The notes below the pieces were generated by a model, which did no database searches, was not told where the DNA came from, and saw nothing but the letters and a program-made list of their open reading frames with translations. A stretch of DNA of 33,066 nucleotides from Chthonomonadaceae bacterium (GTDB lineage: Bacteria > Armatimonadota > Chthonomonadetes > Chthonomonadales > Chthonomonadaceae). The position numbers were made by a program, and so were the translations under genes. Shown in pieces: positions 16,314-24,604 of the stretch. Where the stretch lies: NCBI GenBank assembly GCA_025352825.1, contig JANXSG010000202.1:1-33066 (forward strand), given 5' to 3'. Each line of letters begins with the position of its first letter. Position 1 is the stretch's first letter.

Positions 16314-17813
16314 ATGGAAGAATTTGATCCTCTATCAATCACACGAAGGCACTTTTTATCGAACGCCGCAATGGGAATGGGTTCAATAGGGCTGGCGCAG
16401 CTTCTGGGATCTCTGGCACCCGCAAGCGCCGGAACTCCAGGGGCTCAGGACCGCATAGGTGGGCTGCCGGGTGTGCCGCATTTTGCCCCGAAAGCGAAAC
16501 GGGTAATCTATCTGTTCGAAAGTGGGGGGCCGGCACAGCAGGATCTTTTCGACTATAAACCAATGCTCAACGAGAAGCATGGGGAATCTCTTCCCGACAG
16601 CGTACGCGGGACTCAGAGGCTAACCGGTATGAGCGCCTATCAGTCGAGTCTTCCTCTGGCGGGTTCGGCATTCAAATTTGCACAGCATGGTAAATCTGGT
16701 GCGTGGTTAAGTGAAGTTCTGCCATATACCGCAACCATTGCGGACGATATCTGTTTCGTGAAATCGATGTGGACAGAAGCGATCAATCACGATCCAGCGA
16801 TCACATTTTTCCAGACCGGGTCGCAGATCGCTGGCCGACCGTCCATCGGATCTTGGGTGAGTTATGGCCTGGGTTCGATGAATAAGAACTTGCCCGAGTT
16901 TGTGGTACTAGTGACTGCCGGAGCGGGAGATCAGCCTCTCTATTCACGGCTTTGGGGCAATGGATTCTTGGATTCTCGGTTCCAGGGTGTCAAATTTCGG
17001 TCGGGGAAAGACCCTGTTCTCTATCTGGCGAATCCCGAAGGCGTCTCACAGCATGGCCGTCGGGCGATGTTGGATACTCTGAATGCACTCAATCGCGAGC
17101 AGTATCAGAAAGAGCTCGATCCTGAGATCGAGTCACGTATAGCGCAGTACGAGATGGCGTATCGCATGCAGAGCAGCGTGCCGGAAGTAACGGATATGTC
17201 GAAAGAACCAGATAGCATTTTCAAACTGTATGGTGAAGATGCGCGTAAACCGGGAACATTTGCTGCCAACTGCCTATTAGCGCGGCGGTTAGCGGAACGT
17301 GGTGTTCGGTTTATCCAGCTCTATCATCAGGGCTGGGATCACCATGGCGATCTTCCCAATGCGATGCGTGGGCAGTGTAAAAACACGGATCAGGCTAGTA
17401 CCGCACTCATCCAAGATCTCAAACGGACAGGAATGTTGGATGACACTCTAGTGATCTGGGGAGGAGAGTTTGGACGCACGAGTTATTCTCAGGGGAAACT
17501 GACCAGGGATAACTATGGGAGGGATCACCATCCCAGATGTTTCACAGTCTGGATGGCCGGCGCGGGGGTGAAGGCTGGGACGACATACGGCCAAACCGAT
17601 GCTTACGGCTACAATATCGCAGACGCAAGCGGTAATCCGATCACCCCGATAAAAGAGGAGTTTACACCTGGGGCAGTGCATGTGCACGATCTGCAGGCCA
17701 CTATTCTGCACATATTAGGTATCGATCATACGCGATTGGTCTACCGATATCAAGGAAGAGATTTCCGACTCACAGATGTGCATGGCCATGTTGTAAATGA
17801 CCTTCTGGCATAA
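16314..17813 (+). CDS. DUF1501 family Tat-exported protein
   Basis: This 499-residue protein begins with a twin-arginine signal: R11-R12 in [16 protein letters not shown], followed by a hydrophobic stretch and ASA. The mature part is the sulfatase-like DUF1501 domain, with [18 protein letters not shown] near the start, FFQTGSQ, and the metal-binding-type [12 protein letters not shown] and [10 protein letters not shown] segments; the [20 protein letters not shown] block is the family hallmark. DUF1501 proteins share the alkaline-phosphatase-like fold, and their substrate is unknown. The ATG comes four bases after the stop of the PSCyt1 gene, so they are one operon. It should act in the periplasm as a folded, cofactor-loaded protein. 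Confidence 0.9.
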   Translation: MEEFDPLSITRRHFLSNAAMGMGSIGLAQLLGSLAPASAGTPGAQDRIGGLPGVPHFAPKAKRVIYLFESGGPAQQDLFDYKPMLNEKHGESLPDSVRGTQRLTGMSAYQSSLPLAGSAFKFAQHGKSGAWLSEVLPYTATIADDICFVKSMWTEAINHDPAITFFQTGSQIAGRPSIGSWVSYGLGSMNKNLPEFVVLVTAGAGDQPLYSRLWGNGFLDSRFQGVKFRSGKDPVLYLANPEGVSQHGRRAMLDTLNALNREQYQKELDPEIESRIAQYEMAYRMQSSVPEVTDMSKEPDSIFKLYGEDARKPGTFAANCLLARRLAERGVRFIQLYHQGWDHHGDLPNAMRGQCKNTDQASTALIQDLKRTGMLDDTLVIWGGEFGRTSYSQGKLTRDNYGRDHHPRCFTVWMAGAGVKAGTTYGQTDAYGYNIADASGNPITPIKEEFTPGAVHVHDLQATILHILGIDHTRLVYRYQGRDFRLTDVHGHVVNDLLA

Positions 17814-18329
17814 CCACATTCTCTGAATCTTCCCTCATCCACTTCCTGCAGCCTGAATACCTCACACCTCAGAGGGAAAAGGGTGCAGAACTTCATATTT
17901 CTTCTGTCCCTTCCCTGCTGGTACAACCTGCCTCATAAGAATTCCAATTTTTTAAACTCATGCGATGAAAAGAATTTCTTCGCTGGGTTGTGTTCTGATG
18001 TCTGTGCTTCGCACAAATCATCTCATTAACTCGCCCGAAGGACTGATTATCGCAGACTGCTAACGGAGAAATTCCATTCGCCTCGTTTAAAAAATTACTC
18101 CCGAGAATTATATATATATTTAATACAATATTTTAAAAATATGTTCAAACAAATATTTCCATTAAATAAAATTAATTAGATAAATGGTACAATATTGTTA
18201 ATATATATAGTTCTTGCTAGTGTGTTGTCCTGCACACGGTTTTGGCAGAAACTTTCACAATATATCAATCAGCTTGCATTACAGGCGGATTGTAATTAGC
18301 ACCATTTTTTTAGAATTTCAGAGTCTGTC
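17814..18329. other. 516-base gap with an AT-rich block
   Basis: There is no coding frame of note. From about 18103 to 18212 the sequence is almost pure A+T, with TATATATATATT, runs of A and T, and an extended -10-like TGGTACAAT at 18185-18193. The rest (17814-18100) is ordinary in composition and shows nothing recognisable. Confidence 0.6.
18185..18193 (+). promoter_or_regulatory. Extended -10 promoter TGGTACAAT before the sialidase-like gene
   Basis: TG-G-TACAAT, identical to 10971-10979, sits at the right end of the AT-rich block, about 137 bases before the coding start at 18330. There is no clear -35; the A+T-rich upstream sequence could act as an UP-type element. Confidence 0.35.
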
Positions 18330-19424
18330 ATGTATTTTCGAAGGTTTACTGTTCATCAATCTGGCGACGACAATCCTCTGTGCGCCGCTCCCACCGCTAT
18401 CGAATTAAAAGACGGTTCCCTGCTGACTGCCTGGTATGATCAAAATACTAACGCACAGGGAGAACTATCTATCAAATCGTCGGTGTTCGATCCATTTGAA
18501 GGACGTTGGATTTCGCAGTCGATGATACTTAAGACAGGGTTGCTGTCTGCAGGAAACCCTATACTATTCAGAATGAACAGAGAAACAATATGGCTGGTAT
18601 ATAACGCATTATTAGGTGAAGATTGGAGCACTTGCCAGGTTAGATGCGTGCAGTCTCGTGATGAAGGAAAAAGCTGGAATAACCCTAATATTCTTTGTCC
18701 CGAGTGGGGTTCCGTTATCGGATTGAAACCACTCGTTCGTCCGGATGGCTCCGTACTGCTGCCCCTCCACAAGGTGGCGGGGAGGGATGCAGGGGCAGCA
18801 TTTCTATTGAAAACAATTAATGGTGGATACGACTGGAGCGAACATAGTCTTACCCATCCTGGTGCTGCTCTGTTCCAGTCTTCACTCGCAGCCAAAAACG
18901 ACGGAAAAATTATGATGTTCTTAAGATCAAAAAAAAACGAATCCTGCTTTCTGTGGCAGTCGCACTCTAGTGATGAGGGTAACACGTGGTCGGATGTTGA
19001 ACGAACTCAGTTCCCAAATCCTCATTGCAGAGTCGATCTGGAACGACTATCGAGCGGGAATATTATCATGGCATATAATCACTCGCTTACCACGAAATCA
19101 CCTCTTACGATTGCACTTTCTGAAGACGATGGCGAAAAATGGCATGTACAGACTCCGATTGATCTGGTTGAAGGAGAGTTTTCAAATCCCACTTTGATCC
19201 AAACTCGCGACAATATTATTCATCTGCTCTATTCATCCCGTCTATCAAGAATAGTGCATATCTGTTTTGATGAGGAGTGGTTAAGGACTAACTCTTTGCG
19301 TGCTAAACGGATTGTTCATGCACCCCTACATTCTCGCCCCATCGCTGCATCATCTGTAAATGGCGCCTTTACGGATAGATACCGCGAAGTGATGTGGCGT
19401 CCGAAACTCGTCTTACTGCAATAA
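18330..19424 (+). CDS. Sialidase-like (BNR/Asp-box) beta-propeller glycosidase
   Basis: This 364-residue six-bladed propeller-type protein has Asp-box motifs (S/T-x-D-x-G-x-x-W): QSRDEGKSWNNP at about 108-119, TINGGYDWSEH, SSDEGNTWSDV and SEDDGEKWHVQ. These are the mark of exo-sialidases and related glycoside hydrolases. An N-terminal NPLCAAPTAIELKDGSLL strand and VIGLKPLVRPDGSVLLPL complete the pattern. It has no signal peptide, which is unusual for a sialidase and suggests cytosolic processing of imported sugars, or a different substrate. The ribosome-binding site is weak. Its 3' end overlaps the convergent glutamate dehydrogenase gene by 56 bases. The exact sugar specificity is unknown. 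Confidence 0.75.
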   Translation: MYFRRFTVHQSGDDNPLCAAPTAIELKDGSLLTAWYDQNTNAQGELSIKSSVFDPFEGRWISQSMILKTGLLSAGNPILFRMNRETIWLVYNALLGEDWSTCQVRCVQSRDEGKSWNNPNILCPEWGSVIGLKPLVRPDGSVLLPLHKVAGRDAGAAFLLKTINGGYDWSEHSLTHPGAALFQSSLAAKNDGKIMMFLRSKKNESCFLWQSHSSDEGNTWSDVERTQFPNPHCRVDLERLSSGNIIMAYNHSLTTKSPLTIALSEDDGEKWHVQTPIDLVEGEFSNPTLIQTRDNIIHLLYSSRLSRIVHICFDEEWLRTNSLRAKRIVHAPLHSRPIAASSVNGAFTDRYREVMWRPKLVLLQ

Positions 19425-20658
19425 GATATGCGGCAAGTCGCATATTCACGCCCTCGTGGAGCGCCGTTGCTCTTACCTCACGATAAGCGTTTGTCATGAT
19501 ATCTTCCATTTTGGAATTCACTTGCTGCTCGCTCCAGAAGAAAAACTGTAAATCCTGCACCCATTCAAAATATGAGACGACCACTCCACCGCCGTTCGCC
19601 AAAATATCTGGTATTAGAAATACATCATTTTCTCTCAATATTTGGTCTGCGCCGGGTGTGGTAGGCCCATTTGCTCCTTCAACAACAACTCTGGCTTTAA
19701 TAGTATGAGCGTTTGACTCTGTAATTTGATTCTCAATGGCTGCAGGCACAAGAACATCCACTTTTAACTCCAAGAGCTCTTTGGAACCGATGGGTTCTCC
19801 CGTTCGGCTATTGGTGAGGGATCCATCTCGATTTGCGCAGGCGATCAAAGAAGGAATGTCAAGCCCTTTGGGATCGTATATTCCATTGACTGCATCACTC
19901 ACTGCCACAACTTTAGCGCCCATTTCATGGAATATGCGAGCCGCGACACCTCCAACATTTCCAAATCCCTGTACCGCCACCGTGATATCTGTGATATCCA
20001 TTTTCCACTCTTTAAGAGCTTCCCGAGTGACAAACACAATTCCTCTGCCAGTGGCGTCACTCCTGCCTTCGGATCCGCCAATAGAGACCGGTTTACCAGT
20101 AACACATGCAGGAACTGTGCGCCCCTTACCCATGGAGTAGGTGTCCATCATCCAGGCCATTGTCTGCGCGTTCGTGCCCATATCAGGTGCAGGAATATCC
20201 ACCTCTGGCCCGATAAAGTTGATAATTTCCGATGTGAATCTCCTGGTAAGACGTTCTGTTTCACTAAGTGAGAGAGTTCGTGGGTCACAGGTAACGGCAC
20301 CCTTTGCGCCCCCAAATGGTACGTTGAGAAGCGCGCATTTCCAGGTCATAAGCATCGCAAGAGCTTTAACTTCGTCCTCATCTACATTCGGTGAAAATCG
20401 AATACCTCCCTTGCAAGGGCCGCGCGATCGATTATGCTGTACCCGATAGCCCGTGTAAACTCGAATGATTTCAGAATCCATCTTTACCGGGAAGTGCACT
20501 GTCATCTGGCTTTGAGGATATTTTAAAATTTCGTGGATGTTGGGATCAAGACCGAGATGTGATACTGCGACATCAAGCTGGGAAAGAGCATTATCAAAAG
20601 GGTTTAGATTTTCTACTACAGCATTGAGTTGAAGATTTGGTTCCATCGTAATACTCAT
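19369..20658 (-). CDS. gdhA: Glu/Leu/Phe/Val dehydrogenase (glutamate dehydrogenase)
   Basis: This 429-residue enzyme interconverts glutamate and 2-oxoglutarate plus ammonia with NAD(P). The N-terminal substrate domain has YRVQHNRSRGPCKGGIRF and the active-site VPFGGAKGAV (catalytic K119). The Rossmann domain has VAVQGFGNVGGVAA, and the C-terminus LVPAAIENQI and EGANGPTTP. The length fits the hexameric family. The start at 20658 is chosen because AGGAG (20669-20665) is six bases upstream; ATG 20661 is an alternative and the upstream open frame is not needed. It is divergent from obg. Together with ProB it suggests local grouping of glutamate metabolism, although they are not co-transcribed. 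Confidence 0.93.
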   Translation of the reverse strand: MSITMEPNLQLNAVVENLNPFDNALSQLDVAVSHLGLDPNIHEILKYPQSQMTVHFPVKMDSEIIRVYTGYRVQHNRSRGPCKGGIRFSPNVDEDEVKALAMLMTWKCALLNVPFGGAKGAVTCDPRTLSLSETERLTRRFTSEIINFIGPEVDIPAPDMGTNAQTMAWMMDTYSMGKGRTVPACVTGKPVSIGGSEGRSDATGRGIVFVTREALKEWKMDITDITVAVQGFGNVGGVAARIFHEMGAKVVAVSDAVNGIYDPKGLDIPSLIACANRDGSLTNSRTGEPIGSKELLELKVDVLVPAAIENQITESNAHTIKARVVVEGANGPTTPGADQILRENDVFLIPDILANGGGVVVSYFEWVQDLQFFFWSEQQVNSKMEDIMTNAYREVRATALHEGVNMRLAAYLIAVRRVSDATSLRGIYP

Positions 20659-20774
20659 CATACTCTCCTGAGATGGAGGCCAGATTCTTGTTCGGACTCT
20701 CATCATTTCTTGACTATTCAGTTAGATTCTGGTCTTCATTACTACTTACGCAGTGTTTGAACCGTTTGTTCGTT

Positions 20775-20789
20775 CGATATAATATATCG
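20775..20789. promoter_or_regulatory. Perfect 15-base palindrome between gdhA and obg
   Basis: CGATATA (20775-20781), a central A, then TATATCG (20783-20789). It lies about 115 bases upstream of gdhA and 197 upstream of obg, in their shared divergent control region. Its size fits a dimeric repressor or activator site. The rest of the gap (20659-20985) holds a possible degenerate CCCTCCCCC/GGGG repeat near 20812-20857 and a GGTACAAT -10-like element at 20876-20883 facing obg. Confidence 0.35.
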
Positions 20790-20985
20790 GCAGTATTAGT
20801 CCACAATGGTACCCTCCCCCCGGTTCTTCTCTCTCTGAGGCACGAGAGGAAACGGGGAGATGTGTCAAGCCTGACGGTACAATACAGCGTACAGTAACAT
20901 CATTGCTCTTGCATTATTGGAGCGAATCGGGCTACTATAGATTCCCTGAATAAGTGGAAGATCAGGATTTAGAAAGTGGTGAACT

Positions 20986-22344
20986 ATGTTTGTAGATGAA
21001 GTGGAGATAGAAGTAGAGGCGGGTGGAGGCGGAAATGGCATGGTGACATTCCGCAAAGAGAAATTCGTGCCTCGAGGCGGCCCGAATGGTGGCGACGGCG
21101 GTCATGGTGGAAGTGTCATCTTTGAGGTCGATCATAATATCACCACTCTTCTCGATTTTAGATATCGGCATAAGTATAAAGCGGATCGTGGCGGAGATGG
21201 CGCAAGTAAAGATATGTTTGGTAAGAACGGCGGAGATCTTTTAATAAAGGTACCGCCAGGAACTGTTGTGACAGACGCACTTACTGGCCATCAAATAGCA
21301 GATCTCAGTATATCGGGTAATAGAATTGTTATTGCGCACGGGGGCGTAGGTGGAAGAGGGAATGCCCACTTTGCTAACTCGGTGCATCAAGCGCCTAAAT
21401 TTGCCGAACATGGAGAGCCCGGAGAGCACAAAAAGCTTAAGCTTGAACTAAAGCTGCTTGCCGATGTCGGTCTGCTTGGCTTTCCAAATGTAGGGAAATC
21501 TACTCTCATTGCGGCTGTAAGTGCGGCCCGTCCGAAAATTGCAAACTATCCTTTTACAACTCTTGTGCCCAATCTCGGTGTGGTCTACGTCGAGCAAGAA
21601 CGCAGTTTTGTCATGGCAGATATTCCTGGAATCATCGAAGGAGCGAGTGAGGGAATAGGATTAGGACATCAATTTCTACGGCACGTGAGTCGTTCGAGGC
21701 TTCTTATTCACCTGCTGGATGTGAGCGGTATGAGTGGACGCGAACCTTTGAATGATTTTGAAGTGCTGAACCGTGAACTCGAACTCTATGATGAAAGATT
21801 GGCGAAACTTCCGCAGTTAATAGCGCTGAACAAAATTGACGCCGCTGCAGATATGGAAATGATTGACGCTCTGGAATCGGAGCTTATTTCACGAGGGCAT
21901 CGTGTATTCCGTATTTCGGCTGTGACTCATGCTGGTGTTAAACCGCTCATCTATGAATGTATGACCAGGCTGGAGGCGCTTCGTGCAGAAGAAGATGCTA
22001 TCGAAGCAAAGCGGGAACATGTCCATATTGTAGCGCCTGTGGTGGAAGATGGCCGAAAATGGCATGCACAGGCAGTTGACGAGAATACTTATGAAGTGGT
22101 GGGGCGGTTTATAGAGAAGATGGTCTCCATGACGGACATGGGAAACGAATATGCGCTTCGACGACTTCAGCGTACTATGGATAATATTGGTATCACAGAG
22201 AAGCTAGTTGCATTAGGTGCGAAAGAAGGTGATACTGTACGAATAGGAGCAGTTGAGTTTGAGTATGAAGATGAGGAGAAATGGATCGAGGAGAATGAAT
22301 CACGGAGAAAACAGTCGAAAGCGAAGCGCGGTGAGCAAGTATGA
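20986..22344 (+). CDS. obg: GTPase Obg/CgtA
   Basis: This is a 452-residue, ribosome-associated essential GTPase. The glycine-rich Obg fold occupies residues 1-157 (EAGGGGNGMVTFRKEKF, RGGPNGGDGGHGG). The G domain has G1 GFPNVGKS (165-172), G2-region YPFTTLVPNLG, G3 DIPG (212-215) and G4 NKID (about 286-289). A C-terminal OCT domain follows at about 345-430 (EVVGRFIEKMVSMTD, GAKEGDTVRIG), then a charged tail (KWIEENESRRKQSKAKRG). It acts in 50S ribosome assembly and stress response. The stop overlaps the proB start by four bases (ATGA), so the two are translationally coupled. Its own ribosome-binding site (AAAGTGGTG) is weak. Confidence 0.97.
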   Translation: MFVDEVEIEVEAGGGGNGMVTFRKEKFVPRGGPNGGDGGHGGSVIFEVDHNITTLLDFRYRHKYKADRGGDGASKDMFGKNGGDLLIKVPPGTVVTDALTGHQIADLSISGNRIVIAHGGVGGRGNAHFANSVHQAPKFAEHGEPGEHKKLKLELKLLADVGLLGFPNVGKSTLIAAVSAARPKIANYPFTTLVPNLGVVYVEQERSFVMADIPGIIEGASEGIGLGHQFLRHVSRSRLLIHLLDVSGMSGREPLNDFEVLNRELELYDERLAKLPQLIALNKIDAAADMEMIDALESELISRGHRVFRISAVTHAGVKPLIYECMTRLEALRAEEDAIEAKREHVHIVAPVVEDGRKWHAQAVDENTYEVVGRFIEKMVSMTDMGNEYALRRLQRTMDNIGITEKLVALGAKEGDTVRIGAVEFEYEDEEKWIEENESRRKQSKAKRGEQV

Positions 22345-23177
22345 CAGATCGGCCAAAGCGATTAGTGGTGAAGATTGGTACGAGTACGCTCACAGATAGC
22401 CTGGGGCGTATTGACCGAGCTTTTATTGCCGATATTGCAGCCAGTCTTTCCGCACAGCTTCAGTTCGGATGTGAGGTACTTCTTGTCACATCGGGAGCTA
22501 TCCGGGCAGGGAAAGAACGTCTGGAAGCAAGCCAGGTTCATTCTCGCCTGCCCGATGATTTCGCTCGATCAGATTTCCAGAACACGCTGCCATACAAGCA
22601 GGCGGCTGCAGCAGTTGGGCAGGGGCTGCTCATTCACACCTATACAGAGGCTTTTGCCTGGCGCGGAGTCGATTGCGCGCAGATTTTGCTCACTCGAGAC
22701 GATATTGCAGACCATGATCGTTTTCTCAATGCACGAAATACACTGCTTACGCTACTCTCTCTAGGTGTGATTCCGATCATTAACGAGAACGACACTGTTG
22801 CTGTGGATGAGATCAAATTTGGTGACAACGATATGCTGGCCGCACTGGTCGCCACACTTGTCGAGGCAGACCTGCTCCTGATCCTCTCCGATGTGGAAGG
22901 ATTGTATTCCATCCACCCGGAAGATAAACCAACCGGAAATACACTTGTCCCAATCTCGTGTGTACTGGAGATCAACGCTGAAATTGAAAATCTGGCAGGG
23001 TTATCAAAGTCGGGAGTTGGCACGGGGGGAATGCGGACCAAAGTAGAAGCTGCGAAAGTAGCTACGGAGGCAGGTATTCGAACTGTGATTGCCCGTGGCC
23101 GTAGAGAGCGTGTCATCGCCGATGTCATCGACGGACTTGAAATTGGGACTACGTTTCTCCCAAGCAAAAAGCACTAA
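22341..23177 (+). CDS. proB: Glutamate 5-kinase without PUA domain
   Basis: ProB catalyses the ATP-dependent phosphorylation of glutamate, the first step of proline synthesis. The amino-acid-kinase fold is complete: VVKIGTSTL, LVTSGAIRAGKERL, AAVGQGLL, ILLTRDDI, IPIINENDTVAVDEI with FGDNDMLAA, and the GVGTGGMRTKVEAA nucleotide loop. At 278 residues it ends right after the kinase domain, so the roughly 100-residue C-terminal PUA domain of E. coli ProB (367 residues) is absent, as in several other lineages. It is coupled to obg by a four-base overlap. No proA lies in the window. Confidence 0.95.
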   Translation: MTDRPKRLVVKIGTSTLTDSLGRIDRAFIADIAASLSAQLQFGCEVLLVTSGAIRAGKERLEASQVHSRLPDDFARSDFQNTLPYKQAAAAVGQGLLIHTYTEAFAWRGVDCAQILLTRDDIADHDRFLNARNTLLTLLSLGVIPIINENDTVAVDEIKFGDNDMLAALVATLVEADLLLILSDVEGLYSIHPEDKPTGNTLVPISCVLEINAEIENLAGLSKSGVGTGGMRTKVEAAKVATEAGIRTVIARGRRERVIADVIDGLEIGTTFLPSKKH

Positions 23178-23220
23178 TCATCTGAAACCGCTTGCTTTGC
23201 TAAGTCAATAATCGGCTTCA

Positions 23221-23430
23221 TCATGTCAATACTGCTGTCTTAAGAGTAGTCAGTATCGCACGGGTCTCTGCTTTAAGTTCCAAATTATCAGCTTTTAGTC
23301 GTTCGATTTCTATCTGTTCTGTGTCGATTTCGCTGCGCAGGCGCAATATGAAGGCAAGATATTCTTCATGCGTCTTTTTTTCTTCCGTGGTAATAGTCAG
23401 ATTCGGTTGAGATAAAATATTTTCTTCCAT
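23221..23430 (-). CDS. Small coiled-coil hypothetical protein
   Basis: This 69-residue protein has a heptad-rich helix (about residues 25-55, LRSEIDTEQIEIERLKADN and following), predicted to form a coiled coil. There is no membrane segment or signal. A good AGAGGAAG ribosome-binding site precedes the ATG. It lies 64 bases after the GT9 gene on the same strand, with an AT-rich promoter-like stretch (TACTATATTATG) between, so it may be transcribed with the LPS genes or alone. I do not recognise a family. Confidence 0.6.
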   Translation of the reverse strand: MEENILSQPNLTITTEEKKTHEEYLAFILRLRSEIDTEQIEIERLKADNLELKAETRAILTTLKTAVLT

Positions 23431-23494
23431 TGCTAATTCTTCCTCTTATATCATATCACAGACTTATCCTCCTCACATAATATAGTATGGTTGG

Positions 23495-24604
23495 TCAGAT
23501 TGTTGCTGACTGGCTAACACCTAATATACCATTTACTTTTTGGACTACATTATCCACTTTTATTTCCGATAGGCATTTTGGCTGAGCATATTCGCAGTGA
23601 TGCCAGCTGCACCTTTTCCCACACTGCGATCTACCACTAATCACATTCACCCGCTGGCTAAAGGGGCAGGCACGATCCGGATCTGTAGGGCCGATAAGGG
23701 ATACCACGGGGCGATTGAGCGCAGCCGACATATGAGCCGAACCTGTATCACCACAGATCTGAACGGAGCTCATCTGCAGAACTGCCCCTAGCTGTTTGAG
23801 ATTCGTTTTACCAGCAAGATTTGCAAATGGTGCATGAGTTCGCTGTTCCACAGCCGCCGCCGCTGCAAAATCCGCCGTGACTAATGCACTTGGCAGTTGA
23901 AAATCACTCCACAAGCTGTCGATTAGTGCAGCATATTTATCACATCCCCACTCCTTGAGAGGATGCCCAGCTGCGGGATTGATAACTACAAAAGCTTTCT
24001 CCGAATCGACACCACGTGATTTTAATAGGCTCGATGCATATTCTGATTCCGCATCAGAAATAACAAAAGGAAAAACTGCTTTCGAGACATCCGCTCCCAA
24101 AAACCTGGCAACATCCAGATACTGATCGACGACGTGCACACTTTCAGAGCGTTTTGGAATAGCCTTGACTACTAGTGGTGCTGCTTCCCGAAGCCAGTGA
24201 TAACCGATTTTGTATTTTGCACCAGACACATAGGCAATGATTGCGCTCTTCGTCAGTCCCTGAAGATCGATGACCAGATCAAATTTGCAAGACCTAATTT
24301 CATTCAATCGTCTTAGATAGTCAGACCTGTAACTTGAAGATTTTAGTGCTTTTACTTTTAGTTTGGGTAGAGTGATTATATTGGAGAGGAATGGATTTCC
24401 AGATAGCAGTGGCTCGAATATATCCTCACAAACCCAGCTCAGTTCGATATGAGGGAATGCATTGCCGATCGCAGCCGAAACGGGGAGTGCATGCAATATG
24501 TCCCCCATGGCGCTGAGTTTAACGATGAGGACGCGGTGTATTTGCGAGATATCAAAACCAGGCAAAAGAAGTGCCAAATCGATGCTTGATTCAGGCACTT
24601 TCAT
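23495..24604 (-). CDS. waaC: Glycosyltransferase family 9, heptosyltransferase I-like
   Basis: This 369-residue GT-B enzyme of family GT9 transfers the first heptose (or another sugar) from ADP-heptose to Kdo of the LPS inner core. After a 22-residue N-terminal extension it starts RVLIVKLSAMGDILHALPV, close to WaaC. It has FDLVIDLQGLTKSA, INPAAGHPLKEWG and GDTGSAHMSAALNRPVVSLIG followed by PTDPDRACPF, the nucleotide-sugar region. A cysteine-rich tail segment (SQCGKRCSWHHCEYAQPKC) resembles family members outside Proteobacteria. It overlaps the lpxL-like gene by 14 bases. The symbol is by best resemblance; another GT9 activity is possible. Confidence 0.8.
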   Translation of the reverse strand: MKVPESSIDLALLLPGFDISQIHRVLIVKLSAMGDILHALPVSAAIGNAFPHIELSWVCEDIFEPLLSGNPFLSNIITLPKLKVKALKSSSYRSDYLRRLNEIRSCKFDLVIDLQGLTKSAIIAYVSGAKYKIGYHWLREAAPLVVKAIPKRSESVHVVDQYLDVARFLGADVSKAVFPFVISDAESEYASSLLKSRGVDSEKAFVVINPAAGHPLKEWGCDKYAALIDSLWSDFQLPSALVTADFAAAAAVEQRTHAPFANLAGKTNLKQLGAVLQMSSVQICGDTGSAHMSAALNRPVVSLIGPTDPDRACPFSQRVNVISGRSQCGKRCSWHHCEYAQPKCLSEIKVDNVVQKVNGILGVSQSATI

